Part shown: positions 8,354 through 16,555 of the stretch, piece by piece
How the letters are laid out: each line of letters opens with the position of its first letter
Numbering within the stretch: the stretch's first letter is position 1
NCBI GenBank assembly: GCA_009784895.1
Contig: WQXJ01000009.1
Coordinates: 1-55,099, forward strand
Direction of reading: 5' to 3'
Source of the DNA: Micrococcales bacterium
GTDB taxonomy: Bacteria > Actinomycetota > Actinomycetes > Actinomycetales > WQXJ01
DNA: 55,099 bases
Notes under the pieces: generated by a model
What the model was told of the DNA's origin: nothing
What the model saw: the letters and a program-made list of their open reading frames with translations, nothing else
Databases searched by the model: none
Made by a program: the position numbers and the translations under genes

Positions 8354-9555
8354 GCCCGTGACGGAATCTGCTTAGGAAAACTGGGTGCGGCCATGACCAC
8401 ACGGCCCTTGCCGCGAAGCTCAATAGGACCGTCGCTAGCCAAGGCAAACAGCGATTGACCTCTAGAAACATGCATGGAACCGGATTTGGTGAAGGCTGTC
8501 ACGCGGCCAAAGAGGGTCAAAACAATCCGTGGTCCAATTAGGGGACATTGGTAGGTGCCATCCAGCCGGATATCCGCCAGGATGAAGCCTCCACCGGGCG
8601 GGTAGAGCATTCGGGCTGGCCCGTCGCGGCTGACTGATGGCCTACATAACCCGCGCCCGGTGATGTCTATAGTCTCGATCACCCCTGAAACATCAACTGG
8701 TTTCGAGGTTAATCCAGCCCTCAGGGTGTTGTCGGAGGTGGCCATTAGCTCAATCGCCAAGCCGCGCAAATAGGCGTGGAGGGTCCCAGGGGTGATGCAT
8801 AGCGCCTCGCCTGGGGCCAAGGAGACGTGGTTCATCAACAAAGCCGCCGCTACTCCCCGATTGCCACCAAATCGCTTGGCCAGTGAACCCACCAGCGCGT
8901 AGGCGCCCGGGTCAGTGGCGCCTTGGACCAAATGGTGGCGACAAACCTCGGCCAAGTTCTCAACCAACTCGGCTTTGGTTCCCGCGCCCTTTAGGGCGAC
9001 CGACAAGGCCGCTGCCAGTCCGGAGCGACCTGGCGCTTGAAGGGCTTTGGCCATGGCGCCCGCCAACGGTGAGGCCTCGGCCAACGGCGCCAGCACGGCC
9101 CGCGCCTGTTCCGGTGGCCGCAGCCCGCAAAGAGCCTCAAAGCTGGTCAGGGCGTAAACCATCTCCGGTTTGCCGTTGGGATCCCGGTAGGCCCGCTCAG
9201 GCGCATCCAGGGGCACGCCGGCGGCTTGCTCCCGGGCATAGCCGGCCCTGGCTTGTTCGGCCGTGGGATGGACTTGGAGCGAAAGCGGCTTGGCTACCCC
9301 TAGGACCTTGAGCAAATAGGGCAGCTCGGTTTGGTCGCTTTGCCCGATGGCGGAAACTGGGTCGCGCGCAATCATGTCGCTGAGAGAGACGCCTTGGTCG
9401 TCTTCACCTGCCGCCACCCTGGCCGGGGCCAGCTTATGAGCCCCCAACCAAACCTCGGCCAGCGGCGCGTCACCGGCCGGCAGCCCAAGCAAATCCGGGA
9501 TGGCCTTGACCGAGCCCCAGTCGTATCTCCTGACGGCGTGGTCTAGCCTCAACAC
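8350..9555 (-). CDS. manA: Mannose-6-phosphate isomerase, class I
   Basis: Interconverts fructose-6-P and mannose-6-P, the entry to GDP-mannose and polyprenol-P-mannose. 401 residues, full length. Seen: YDWGS near the N-terminus, PYLLKVLGVAKPLSLQVHP (zinc-binding Gln/His), NGKPEM (zinc Glu) followed by ALTSFEALCGLRP, and MNHVSLAPGEALCITPGTLHAYLRG late in the protein (zinc His and the cupin core). GTG start at 9553-9555 with TAGGCT 6 nt upstream and no SD, a leaderless arrangement. Divergent from the exporter permease; upstream of whiB as in other actinobacteria. Confidence 0.95.
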   Translation of the reverse strand: MLRLDHAVRRYDWGSVKAIPDLLGLPAGDAPLAEVWLGAHKLAPARVAAGEDDQGVSLSDMIARDPVSAIGQSDQTELPYLLKVLGVAKPLSLQVHPTAEQARAGYAREQAAGVPLDAPERAYRDPNGKPEMVYALTSFEALCGLRPPEQARAVLAPLAEASPLAGAMAKALQAPGRSGLAAALSVALKGAGTKAELVENLAEVCRHHLVQGATDPGAYALVGSLAKRFGGNRGVAAALLMNHVSLAPGEALCITPGTLHAYLRGLAIELMATSDNTLRAGLTSKPVDVSGVIETIDITGRGLCRPSVSRDGPARMLYPPGGGFILADIRLDGTYQCPLIGPRIVLTLFGRVTAFTKSGSMHVSRGQSLFALASDGPIELRGKGRVVMAAPSFPKQIPSRA

Positions 9556-9561
9556 ACCCCC

Positions 9562-9567
9562 AGCCTA
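9562..9567 (-). promoter_or_regulatory. Putative -10 box (TAGGCT) for leaderless manA mRNA
   Basis: TAGGCT on the minus strand, 6 nt before the manA GTG; same hexamer and spacing as at 2426 and 11471. No clear -35. Confidence 0.4.
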
Positions 9568-9654
9568 GTTGACCAGTTCAAGCCCCAGCTCAGCCTCCGC
9601 GCCAGGCCCGGTCACCACCTGGAAGGCGCCAAGGTGAAGCCGGCGGCTAGGCGC

Positions 9655-9660
9655 TATGCT
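9655..9660 (+). promoter_or_regulatory. Putative -10 box (TATGCT) before exporter permease 1
   Basis: TATGCT ends 7 nt before the ATG at 9668. No SD sequence lies in between. If used, it makes the ATG at 9656 (inside the box) impossible as a start and the mRNA leaderless from about 9668. Confidence 0.35.
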
Positions 9661-9667
9661 CACGGGG

Positions 9668-10561
9668 ATGGAACCGGTCCCTACTAGGCCCACGGCGCTG
9701 AGCCAAGCCGAGGCAAAAGCGCTGGCAGAGCGCTACAACCTGCGTAAGCTCGGCGCCCGCCCGGCCCTGGGAACCTACTTGCGTCAGCTCTGGCAGCGAC
9801 GTGATTTCACTTGGGCTCTGGCCACCTCTGATGCCGTTGGAAAAAACCAGGGCTCCTATTTGGGCCAGCTGTGGGGTGTGCTCAAACCGCTGCTACAAGT
9901 GGCCGTCTTTTATGTCGTATTCGGTGTTCTGATGCCCAAAGCCACCCGGACCGGCATCGAGGACTTCTTGTCCTACCTGGTGATTGGGACATTCCTATTC
10001 GAGTTCGTCGCCTCAGGGCTAAACAACGGCGGGCGGGCCATCGCCTCGAAGACCAAGCTGGTCAGGGCGCTGGAGTTCCCCCGGGCGGTTTTGCCCATCT
10101 CGGTCACTATCACCGAACTGATAATGATGTGGCCGGCCATGGCCATCATGGTGGTCATCGTGCTGATTCGTGGTGTCACGCCAAGCTGGAGCTGGTTCGC
10201 TTTGATTCCGGCCATCGCCCTGACCTACATTTTTGTCCAAGGCTGCGGTTTCTTCCTGGCCCGGGTGGTCAGCGCGACACCAGATCTGCGCAACCTGGTG
10301 CCGATTATCACCCAGTTGCTGCGCTTCGTTTCAGGGGTTTTCTTTTCGATCGAAGGCTTGGCCGCCTCCTTTGGCTTGTGGGGCCAGATCGCCATCCTGC
10401 AGCCGTTTGCGCTTTATCTACGACTGGCTCGCTCGGCCATGATGCCATCGGTCAGCGCCACAGCTGGCGAGTGGCTGCTTGGCCTGGCCTACGCCGTGGT
10501 CGCCCTGGTTGGCGGTTTCATCTACTTCTGGTTGGCGGAGGCGCGTTATGGCCGAGACTGA
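9668..10561 (+). CDS. ABC-2 type polysaccharide exporter permease (exporter 1)
   Basis: About 297 residues. A cytosolic N-terminus with LAERYNLRKLGARP and YLRQLWQRRDFTWALATSDAVGKNQGSYLGQLWGVLKPLLQ, the conserved pre-TM segment of the Wzm/TagG permease family, then six membrane segments (first at about 90-110). Next to its own ATPase it forms an exporter that moves lipid-linked polysaccharide or teichoic-acid-like polymer to the outer face of the membrane. ATG at 9668 chosen because a TATGCT box sits 7 nt upstream; ATG at 9656 is the alternative. The ATPase gene begins inside its last codons. Confidence 0.85.
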   Translation: MEPVPTRPTALSQAEAKALAERYNLRKLGARPALGTYLRQLWQRRDFTWALATSDAVGKNQGSYLGQLWGVLKPLLQVAVFYVVFGVLMPKATRTGIEDFLSYLVIGTFLFEFVASGLNNGGRAIASKTKLVRALEFPRAVLPISVTITELIMMWPAMAIMVVIVLIRGVTPSWSWFALIPAIALTYIFVQGCGFFLARVVSATPDLRNLVPIITQLLRFVSGVFFSIEGLAASFGLWGQIAILQPFALYLRLARSAMMPSVSATAGEWLLGLAYAVVALVGGFIYFWLAEARYGRD

Positions 10562-11399
10562 CCAGGTTAACTTCTCCGAAGACGACGCCGCCTTCGCCGG
10601 GGTATCAAGATCCCAGCCAAAGGATCTGGGCCAACCGACCATGGTGGTGGATCACGTCTGCGTGTCATATCGGGTTTTTGGTGGCAAACGTCTAGGCGCC
10701 TCGACCGGCTACAAACCGTCGATCTACCGCCGCCTATTCGACCGGGCATCGCGAGCCGTGGGCACGGTCAACCAGATCGAAGCCGTGCGCGGGGTCTCCT
10801 TTGTCGCCCGCCAAGGCGAATCGATTGGCATTGTTGGACGCAACGGCGCCGGCAAGTCAACGCTGCTGCGGGCCATGGCCGGCCTAATGCCGTATTCCGA
10901 TGGCGCGGTCTATGCCAACGGCCAATGTGCCTTACTCGGTGTCAACGCCGCTTTGCTGACCGCCCTGACCGGGGAGCGCAATATCATGCTTGGCGGCCTG
11001 GCCCTTGGCCTAAGCCGAGCCCAGGTCAAAGCCAGGATGGATGCCATAGTCGAGTTTGCCGGCATCGGCGAATTCGTTGGCCTGCCCATGAACGCCTACT
11101 CTTCGGGCATGGCCGCCCGGCTGCGCTTCGCCATCTCTACGGCCAAAGTGCCAGATATCTTGATGATCGACGAAGCCCTGTCAACAGGCGACGCCGCCTT
11201 TCAACGGCGATCACGCGACAAAATCCTTGAAGTCAAGGACCAGGCCGGAACGGTCTTTTTGGTGTCGCATTCGGCCAAGGCCGTCACCTCGATGTGCGAG
11301 CGGGCGTTGTGGCTGGACAAAGGCGAACTGGTGATGGACGGACCGGCTGAAGCGGTGGTCGAGGCCTACAGCGAAGGCCAGCTGCCTCCCCCGGCCTGA
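10548..11399 (+). CDS. ABC exporter ATPase (exporter 1, Wzt/TagH-like)
   Basis: 283 residues. Walker A GRNGAGKST (about 97-105), signature YSSGM (184-188), Walker B ILMIDE (204-209), H-loop LVSHS. The order and the RENIMLGGLALGLS-like linker identify the polysaccharide/polyol phosphate exporter subfamily. It ends soon after the H-loop, so the C-terminal carbohydrate-binding domain of some Wzt proteins is missing, as in TagH-like short forms. ATG at 10548 overlaps the end of the permease gene and has GGAGG 6 nt upstream; a start at 10479 would extend deep into the permease frame and is rejected. Forms exporter 1 with the permease. Confidence 0.92.
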   Translation: MAETDQVNFSEDDAAFAGVSRSQPKDLGQPTMVVDHVCVSYRVFGGKRLGASTGYKPSIYRRLFDRASRAVGTVNQIEAVRGVSFVARQGESIGIVGRNGAGKSTLLRAMAGLMPYSDGAVYANGQCALLGVNAALLTALTGERNIMLGGLALGLSRAQVKARMDAIVEFAGIGEFVGLPMNAYSSGMAARLRFAISTAKVPDILMIDEALSTGDAAFQRRSRDKILEVKDQAGTVFLVSHSAKAVTSMCERALWLDKGELVMDGPAEAVVEAYSEGQLPPPA

Positions 11400-11470
11400 G
11401 CAGCCAAGCGGCCCCTGCTCAGTTCAACTCGACCGCCATACCCCAGGGGAACGGGCAGGTCCAACCGCTG

Positions 11471-11476
11471 TAGGCT
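11471..11476 (+). promoter_or_regulatory. Putative -10 box (TAGGCT) before the GT-C-like gene
   Basis: TAGGCT lies 6 nt before TTG (11483) and 9 nt before ATG (11486) of the membrane protein. Third exact copy of this hexamer at this distance in the window. No SD. Confidence 0.35.
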
Positions 11477-11485
11477 TGGCCCTTG

Positions 11486-13081
11486 ATGCCAATAGCTGCT
11501 AAGCCAGAAGACCGGGTCGACCTGTGGTTTCGTCTGGGCCGGTGGGGGCACGATCTTGTTGTCGCCAGCTCCATCGCCGCCGCTCTTCTGATTCTGGCGG
11601 CTGTGGTCCGCACACTTACTCCTGGCACCTGGAGCAACAAGCGGTTTGGCTACCCCGGAAGTCTGTGGCCGAGCCTGGTTTTGGCCATTGCTCTGTTGGC
11701 CGGAGTGGTCTTTGGCCTACGATGGCTGGCTCGCCGCGAACTGGCACCACGGACATGGTTGCTGGGTGGTGCCATAGGGCTGGCGGCGTTTGGCTCCAAA
11801 CTGGCCCCGGCGCTTGTAATCAAATCGGTGCCGATAAGCGACTTCCTGGTCCAACTGGACGCTGCCAAGGGCATAGCAGCCGGTGACTGGTCCTTTAACG
11901 GCCTTGAGTACTTCCAAGTCTGGGGCTACCAAACCGGATTCAGCCTCTATCAGGCCGTGGTGCTGAAGGCCACCGGGCCCTCCCTGACCGGTCTGCTGGT
12001 GATGGGGGCGGTGTTCATGGCTGCCACCAATGTCTTGGTCTTTGTTCTGGCATTTCGGTTGACATCAAACCGATGGGTGGCGCTGGCGGCCGCCGTGGCC
12101 TACCTGTTCTATCCCGGGCCGTACACCTTGGCCTCGGTCTTAACCGGCCAGCACCTGAGCACCTGCCTGGTCTATTTCGGCTTGTACCTGGCGATTAAGG
12201 CGCTGCAAGATGCCACCGGCTGGTTCCGCCTTTGGTGGGCGGCCGCGGCCGGTCTAGCCCTGGCGCTAGGCGACATGATCCGGCCAATCTCGGTTGTGGC
12301 GGTGGTAGCTGTAGTCGTCACCTTTGCCGGAGCCTGGTTGGTCCACCGCCTGGGCTGGCGCGCAGCCATCGCCATTAGCGTGACCCTGCTGGCCGCATAC
12401 CTCGGCACTCTTCGCGGCGCCGATTTCGTCGCCCGGCAAAGTGGCCTCATACCTACTGGTCTGGGCAATAATTTTCCCGAATGGAAGCTGCTCAATGGCC
12501 TTGACCGCGAGGCCGGCGGCCAGTCATCACGAATGGTGTTCGATGCCTTTCGCATTGGCGAGTGGAGCTATCTGGTGGACCATGACGCGGCCAGGTCCAT
12601 GATTAGGCAAGAACTTCACGACATCCGCCACAACCTACCGAGCTTTGTAAATCGAAAGACAACCGCTTTGTGGGCCCAACAGGAGAAGATGATATTTGCC
12701 TTCAAGCCGTACCTCGAAGCCGGCCCACCCTACTCCCTCAAGTGGCAGGAACGGCTCGATCGAATTGCGCTAGTTGAGCGAGGTCACTTCATAGTTGTGA
12801 TCACCCTGGCAGGGGCCGCCGGGATTGTCACCTGGCGCAAACGACCAGTCGATTCCCCGCAGCTGCTAGTGACGGCCTTCGTCAGCTGCTTCTTCCTGGC
12901 CCATTTGCTGGTCGAAGTCCAGGCCCGCTATCGCTACGAGGCCATGCCAGCGATCTTCGCCCTGGCCTCCGTTTCCGTACTGTGGTTGACCAGCGCCCGG
13001 CCATCCGGGCCGTTTCGCCGGCGGGCCGGACCGGGGCAAGCTGAGACAGCCCAGGCAAGGCACGCCCGAAGGCAACAATAA
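11486..13081 (+). CDS. Polytopic membrane protein, GT-C glycosyltransferase-like
   Basis: About 531 residues with some ten or more membrane segments. The first large loop carries VPISDFLVQLDAAKGIAAGDW, an acidic residue in the position typical of GT-C (PMT/ArnT-type, lipid-phosphosugar-dependent) enzymes, followed by YPGP in a later loop (LFYPGPYTLASVLTGQH). A soluble stretch (about 320-420) and a basic C-terminus follow. Likely adds a sugar from a polyprenyl-phosphate donor on the outer face; donor and acceptor unknown. ATG at 11486 or TTG at 11483, with a TAGGCT box upstream. It follows exporter 1 by 87 bp and is convergent with a GT2/GtrA pair. Confidence 0.6.
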   Translation: MPIAAKPEDRVDLWFRLGRWGHDLVVASSIAAALLILAAVVRTLTPGTWSNKRFGYPGSLWPSLVLAIALLAGVVFGLRWLARRELAPRTWLLGGAIGLAAFGSKLAPALVIKSVPISDFLVQLDAAKGIAAGDWSFNGLEYFQVWGYQTGFSLYQAVVLKATGPSLTGLLVMGAVFMAATNVLVFVLAFRLTSNRWVALAAAVAYLFYPGPYTLASVLTGQHLSTCLVYFGLYLAIKALQDATGWFRLWWAAAAGLALALGDMIRPISVVAVVAVVVTFAGAWLVHRLGWRAAIAISVTLLAAYLGTLRGADFVARQSGLIPTGLGNNFPEWKLLNGLDREAGGQSSRMVFDAFRIGEWSYLVDHDAARSMIRQELHDIRHNLPSFVNRKTTALWAQQEKMIFAFKPYLEAGPPYSLKWQERLDRIALVERGHFIVVITLAGAAGIVTWRKRPVDSPQLLVTAFVSCFFLAHLLVEVQARYRYEAMPAIFALASVSVLWLTSARPSGPFRRRAGPGQAETAQARHARRQQ

Positions 13082-13101
13082 GGGCAGCCATCAAATCCTG
13101 A

Positions 13102-13812
13102 CTAAAGCCGACGCAGCCGCCAGAAGTCGCCAATCGCCTTCACGCCAATTCGCCAGATTCTGGCCAGGTTGATCGAGTTGACACCGCCTTGACGTGGCTT
13201 GAAGGTGATTGGTCGGTAAATCACTCGACGGCCCAATTGGGCTAGGCGAACCGACAGGAGCACGTTAGCCAAGTTGTAGTCCGCAGGGATTTGGGCCACG
13301 GCCTGACTTAGCCCGGCCTGGCCCACCAGCCTGAAGGGGCAATTCGGATCCGGGATACGCTGTCGAAAAACGACGGCGACAGCCATCTGAAGCACTTTCG
13401 TGACCAAAACCCGAGACATTCCGTCCTGTCGGCCCCGCCTTAGCCCAATGATGGCGTCATACTGATGCCGGTGCCGCCAAAACGGCCAAAACTCCTCCGG
13501 TTCAGTCTGACGGTCCGAATCGGTTTGAAAAACGTAGTCAGCTCCGTGATCAAGCGCCCAGTGGTAGCCATAAAGCAAGGTTGCGCCGTGCCCAGAGTTT
13601 GGTTTGGTCACGGCTACCAGTTGCTCGTAGCTGCCAGATTCGACAGCCCTGGTCAGCAGCTCGTAGGTATTGTCCAGCGAACCGTCGTCGACCACCAACA
13701 GCCTTGAGGCCGAACCAACCTGGCTGACCACCTGGTGCCACTCGGCGATCAGCTCGGTGACGTTGTCGGCCTCGTTGTAGGCAGGAATGACGATGATAAG
13801 ACGATCAGGCAT
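13102..13812 (-). CDS. GT2 family glycosyltransferase (polyprenyl-phosphate sugar synthase-like)
   Basis: 236 residues. A GT-A fold read from IIVIPAYNEADNVTELI, LLVVDDGSLDNTYELL and the metal site FQTDSDRQTEPEE (DSD), then NCPFRLV. No membrane segments beyond short hydrophobic patches. It overlaps the upstream GtrA gene by 8 nt. The GT2-GtrA pairing is the common arrangement in which the GT2 makes a polyprenyl-P-sugar and GtrA flips it; the specific sugar cannot be read. A second GT2/GtrA pair lies at 34.5-35.8 kb. Confidence 0.82.
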   Translation of the reverse strand: MPDRLIIVIPAYNEADNVTELIAEWHQVVSQVGSASRLLVVDDGSLDNTYELLTRAVESGSYEQLVAVTKPNSGHGATLLYGYHWALDHGADYVFQTDSDRQTEPEEFWPFWRHRHQYDAIIGLRRGRQDGMSRVLVTKVLQMAVAVVFRQRIPDPNCPFRLVGQAGLSQAVAQIPADYNLANVLLSVRLAQLGRRVIYRPITFKPRQGGVNSINLARIWRIGVKAIGDFWRLRRL

Positions 13813-14245
13813 TGTTATGTTCCCTCGTTGTTCTGAAGGTGATCGCCTTGTTCAAGGCGAATTGGGTCAAACCCACAAACACAATCGAACCGGCTTTGGA
13901 GGCAGTCTCGTTTAGTCCAAGCACGGAGACGGTTAAGGTCAGGATCCCACTCGACATGGCCAGGCCGGTCCAACCGACCAGCAAGAATGACAGCGCCCGC
14001 CGGCCCAGGCGATCAGTTCGCCGGAAGTTGAGGTAGGCGTTGCAGGCGAAAGATGCCGCCATCCCGAGGTGAACGCTAAGGGTGTTGGCCACCAGCAACG
14101 CCATTCCCCAGTGCCTGAATTGGACGAATAAAACCAAGTCCAGGCCCGCGGCGAACACGCCGATAACCCCATAAACAGCGGCCTGGCGAAGCAGGTGCCA
14201 TGTCAGGACCGACCTAGCCTTCCGCCACAGGCCGCCAGGGTGCAT
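13805..14245 (-). CDS. GtrA-family membrane protein (lipid-linked sugar flippase)
   Basis: 146 residues with four membrane segments: about 20-40 (QAAVYGVIGVFAAGLDLVLF), 47-67, 83-103 and 112-132, with the FACNAYLNFRRT signature between the second and third. GtrA proteins are thought to flip polyprenyl-phosphate sugars. The ATG at 14243-14245 has GAGGGG and AGGAG just upstream; the more distal in-frame start at 14284 lacks an SD. First gene after a good promoter (14311-14339), followed by the overlapping GT2. Confidence 0.85.
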   Translation of the reverse strand: MHPGGLWRKARSVLTWHLLRQAAVYGVIGVFAAGLDLVLFVQFRHWGMALLVANTLSVHLGMAASFACNAYLNFRRTDRLGRRALSFLLVGWTGLAMSSGILTLTVSVLGLNETASKAGSIVFVGLTQFALNKAITFRTTREHNNA

Positions 14246-14597
14246 CAGTCCCCTCACTCCTGTCTGTCCGGGCCAAGCCAACACGGCTCAATGTAGTCCT
14301 GGACGAGGGCATTATGTTCGAATCTGTGCGACATGTCGAGCTAGGACGTCCAGGCGGGTTGGCGATCCGGCGGGCAAAATCGAGACAGCCGAAACGGCCG
14401 ACCAGCGCCCACTCGCCTGACAACCGCTGCTGGCCTGGCTCAAGGCAAGTGGGCAGTCACTTTGGCCAACGGCGCCGCGACAGGACTCATCAGCACCGTG
14501 ATAGCCTGCCAACTCTAAGGACAAGAAGGTGTTGCGCTCCTGATCGAAAGACCTCGCTGCTCTTGGCAGCATCTGACGGAGATAGGTGGGCCGGGCA
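14246..14597. other. Divergent 352-bp intergenic region between gtrA and glf
   Basis: No gene is supported here; the open frames through it are reading shadows with no homology I recognise. It holds the minus-strand promoter at 14311-14339. Toward glf I see no convincing -35/-10 pair and only a weak purine-rich region (GGAGATAGG at about 14577-14587) before the start. Confidence 0.6.
14311..14339 (-). promoter_or_regulatory. Sigma-70-type promoter of the gtrA-GT2 pair
   Basis: On the minus strand TCGACA (14339-14334), a 17-bp spacer and CATAAT (14316-14311), each one base from consensus. A start near 14304 leaves a leader of about 59 nt to the SD and ATG of gtrA. Confidence 0.6.
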
Positions 14598-15785
14598 ATG
14601 ACTGATCTGCTGGTGGTCGGGGCCGGCCCGTTTGGCTTGACCGTGGCCCGCCAATTGGCCGAGGCCGGGCGCCGCGTCGCCCTGATTGACAAACGCAACC
14701 ACATTGGTGGTAACTGCCATTCCGCTGTTGACGACCAGACCGGGATTGAGGTCCACCCTTTCGGAGCTCATATTTTCCACACTTCTAACCAAAGGGTCTG
14801 GGACTACATCCGCCGCTTCACCTCGTTCACTAGCTATCAGCACCGGGTTTGGATCACTCACAACGCCCAGGTCTATCCCATGCCAATCAACCTGGCCACC
14901 ATCAACCAGTTCTACTCCGCGGCCTACTCCCCCGCCCAGGCCCGGGCCCTGATTCAAGACCAAGTTGCCCAGGCCACCACCGCCAAGTCGCCCACCGGGG
15001 CCGGCCAAGCAGCCCAGGGCGGGCTCGACGCCAAAGGCAGGGCCATGCTTGGCCCCGATCTCTACCAGGCTTTCATCAGGGGTTACACCGCAAAACAATG
15101 GGACACCGATCCGGCCCTACTCCCCGCCGCCACGATCAGTCGCCTGCCGGTGCGCTACAACTATGATTCGCGCTACTTTTCAGATCCCCATCAGGGCATG
15201 CCCACCAACGGCTACTACCGACTGTGGCAGCGCCTAGCCGACCACCACGGCATCGACGTACACCTGGAGACCGACTTTTTCGACCCTTCCAGTCGGTGGT
15301 TCCAGGACGCCACGGTTGGTCAGCTGCCCATTGTCTACACCGGCCCGGTTGACCGATTTTTCAGCTATGGCGACGGGGTGCTGGGCTGGCGCACCATTGA
15401 CCTGGCTTGGGACCATCCGGTTGGCGGGGACTATCAGGGTTGCGCCGTGATGAACTTTGCCGACTTAGACGTGCCCCACACCAGGATCATCGAGTTTCGC
15501 CATTTCCATCCCGAACGGGACTACCCCGGTGGTCAGACCGTCATTGCCACTGAGTCCTCTCGCCTGGCCGGACCCAACGATGAACCCTATTACCCAATCG
15601 GTTCCCCAGCCGATTCCGACTGCCTGGCTCAGTACCGCCGCCGGGCTGAGGCGCTGAGCCAAGTTCACTTTGGCGGCCGGCTGGGACGCTACCAATACCT
15701 CGACATGGACACGACCATTGCCGCCGCCCTGGGGCTAGCTGACCAACTAGCTGCGGCCGGCAATGGCCGGGGCAACACTGCCTAG
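14598..15785 (+). CDS. glf: UDP-galactopyranose mutase
   Basis: Converts UDP-galactopyranose to UDP-galactofuranose with reduced FAD, for galactofuranose-containing glycans. 395 residues. FAD-binding LLVVGAGPFGLTVARQLAEAG at the N-terminus, then RNHIGGNCHS, VHPFGAHIFHT, YPMPINLATINQF, a central YTAKQWDTDP with active-site-type residues, RYNYDSRYFSDPHQGMPTNGY and GPVDRFFSYGDGVLGWR, all diagnostic of Glf. ATG at 14598 matches the usual start; an upstream GTG (14586) is possible. A Gly/Ala-rich insertion (about 133-143) distinguishes it from shorter homologues. The mannosyl synthase gene follows after 11 nt. Confidence 0.96.
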   Translation: MTDLLVVGAGPFGLTVARQLAEAGRRVALIDKRNHIGGNCHSAVDDQTGIEVHPFGAHIFHTSNQRVWDYIRRFTSFTSYQHRVWITHNAQVYPMPINLATINQFYSAAYSPAQARALIQDQVAQATTAKSPTGAGQAAQGGLDAKGRAMLGPDLYQAFIRGYTAKQWDTDPALLPAATISRLPVRYNYDSRYFSDPHQGMPTNGYYRLWQRLADHHGIDVHLETDFFDPSSRWFQDATVGQLPIVYTGPVDRFFSYGDGVLGWRTIDLAWDHPVGGDYQGCAVMNFADLDVPHTRIIEFRHFHPERDYPGGQTVIATESSRLAGPNDEPYYPIGSPADSDCLAQYRRRAEALSQVHFGGRLGRYQYLDMDTTIAAALGLADQLAAAGNGRGNTA

Positions 15786-15796
15786 ACGGCAGCTCC

Positions 15797-16555
15797 ATGA
15801 ACGCCAGCTGGCCAAGCATCCTGGTCATCATCCCGACCTACAACGAGGTCGAATCGCTACCCGGGGTGGTGGCACGGTTGCGCCGGGTCGTGCCGGCAGC
15901 CCACATCCTGGTGGCCGACGACGCCTCGCCAGACGGTACCGGCGCTTGGGCCAGCCAGGCCGCCGCCAACGACAACCACATCAATCTGCTCCTCCGCCCG
16001 GGCAAACTTGGTCTGGGGGCGGCCTATTTGGCTGGCTTCGATTGGGGTTTGGCCCGCGGCTTCGACATCCTGGTCGAAATGGATGCCGACGCCTCGCATC
16101 GCCCCGAACAGCTGCCTGCTCTGCTCCAGGCCGTCGCCGCCGGGGCCGACCTGGCCATTGGCTCGCGTTGGGTCAAAGGCGGTCAGGTGGTCAACTGGCC
16201 GCTGCGCCGCCAACTACTATCGCGCGGCGCCAACCTCTACACCGGGCTGTGGCTGGGCCTTGGCATCAAGGACGCCACTGCTGGCTTTCGGGCTTATCGG
16301 CGCGAATTACTCGAAAGCCTCGACCTGGCCGGGGTGCAGGCCAAGGGTTACGCCTTCCAAGTTGACATGACAATGCGGGCGGCCGATGCCGGCGCACAAG
16401 TGGTCGAGGTGCCGATCAGTTTTGTCGAGCGGCGCGACGGCGATTCCAAGATGAGCCGAGCGATTGTGGCCGAGGCCATGCACCTAGTGACCAAATGGGG
16501 TTGGCAGCGCCGCCGGGCTCGTCTAAGCCGGCCCGGACGCCGCCGCCAGGCCTAA
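15797..16555 (+). CDS. ppm1: Polyprenol monophosphomannose synthase
   Basis: Transfers mannose from GDP-Man to polyprenyl phosphate, giving the donor for outer-face mannosyltransferases. 252 residues, GT2 fold: ILVIIPTYNEVESLPGVV, ILVADDASPDGTGAWA, the LVEMDADASHRPEQLP metal site, IGSRWVKGGQVVNWP, ATAGFRAYRRELL, and VPISFVERRDGDSKMS, all typical of the DPM1/Ppm1 group. There is no Lnt-like acyltransferase domain as in the fused mycobacterial enzyme, and no C-terminal membrane domain; the end is strongly basic. Operon with glf. Its stop codon overlaps that of the convergent oxidoreductase gene. Confidence 0.9.
   Translation: MNASWPSILVIIPTYNEVESLPGVVARLRRVVPAAHILVADDASPDGTGAWASQAAANDNHINLLLRPGKLGLGAAYLAGFDWGLARGFDILVEMDADASHRPEQLPALLQAVAAGADLAIGSRWVKGGQVVNWPLRRQLLSRGANLYTGLWLGLGIKDATAGFRAYRRELLESLDLAGVQAKGYAFQVDMTMRAADAGAQVVEVPISFVERRDGDSKMSRAIVAEAMHLVTKWGWQRRRARLSRPGRRRQA

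Noticed and set aside
14490-15098. Long minus-strand open frame over glf
   Set aside because: It is the antisense shadow of a clearly identified gene in a GC-rich codon pattern. The same reason removes the frames at 2649-3143, 6048-6473, 36099-36791, 43405-44118, 48590-49234 and 50414-51046.
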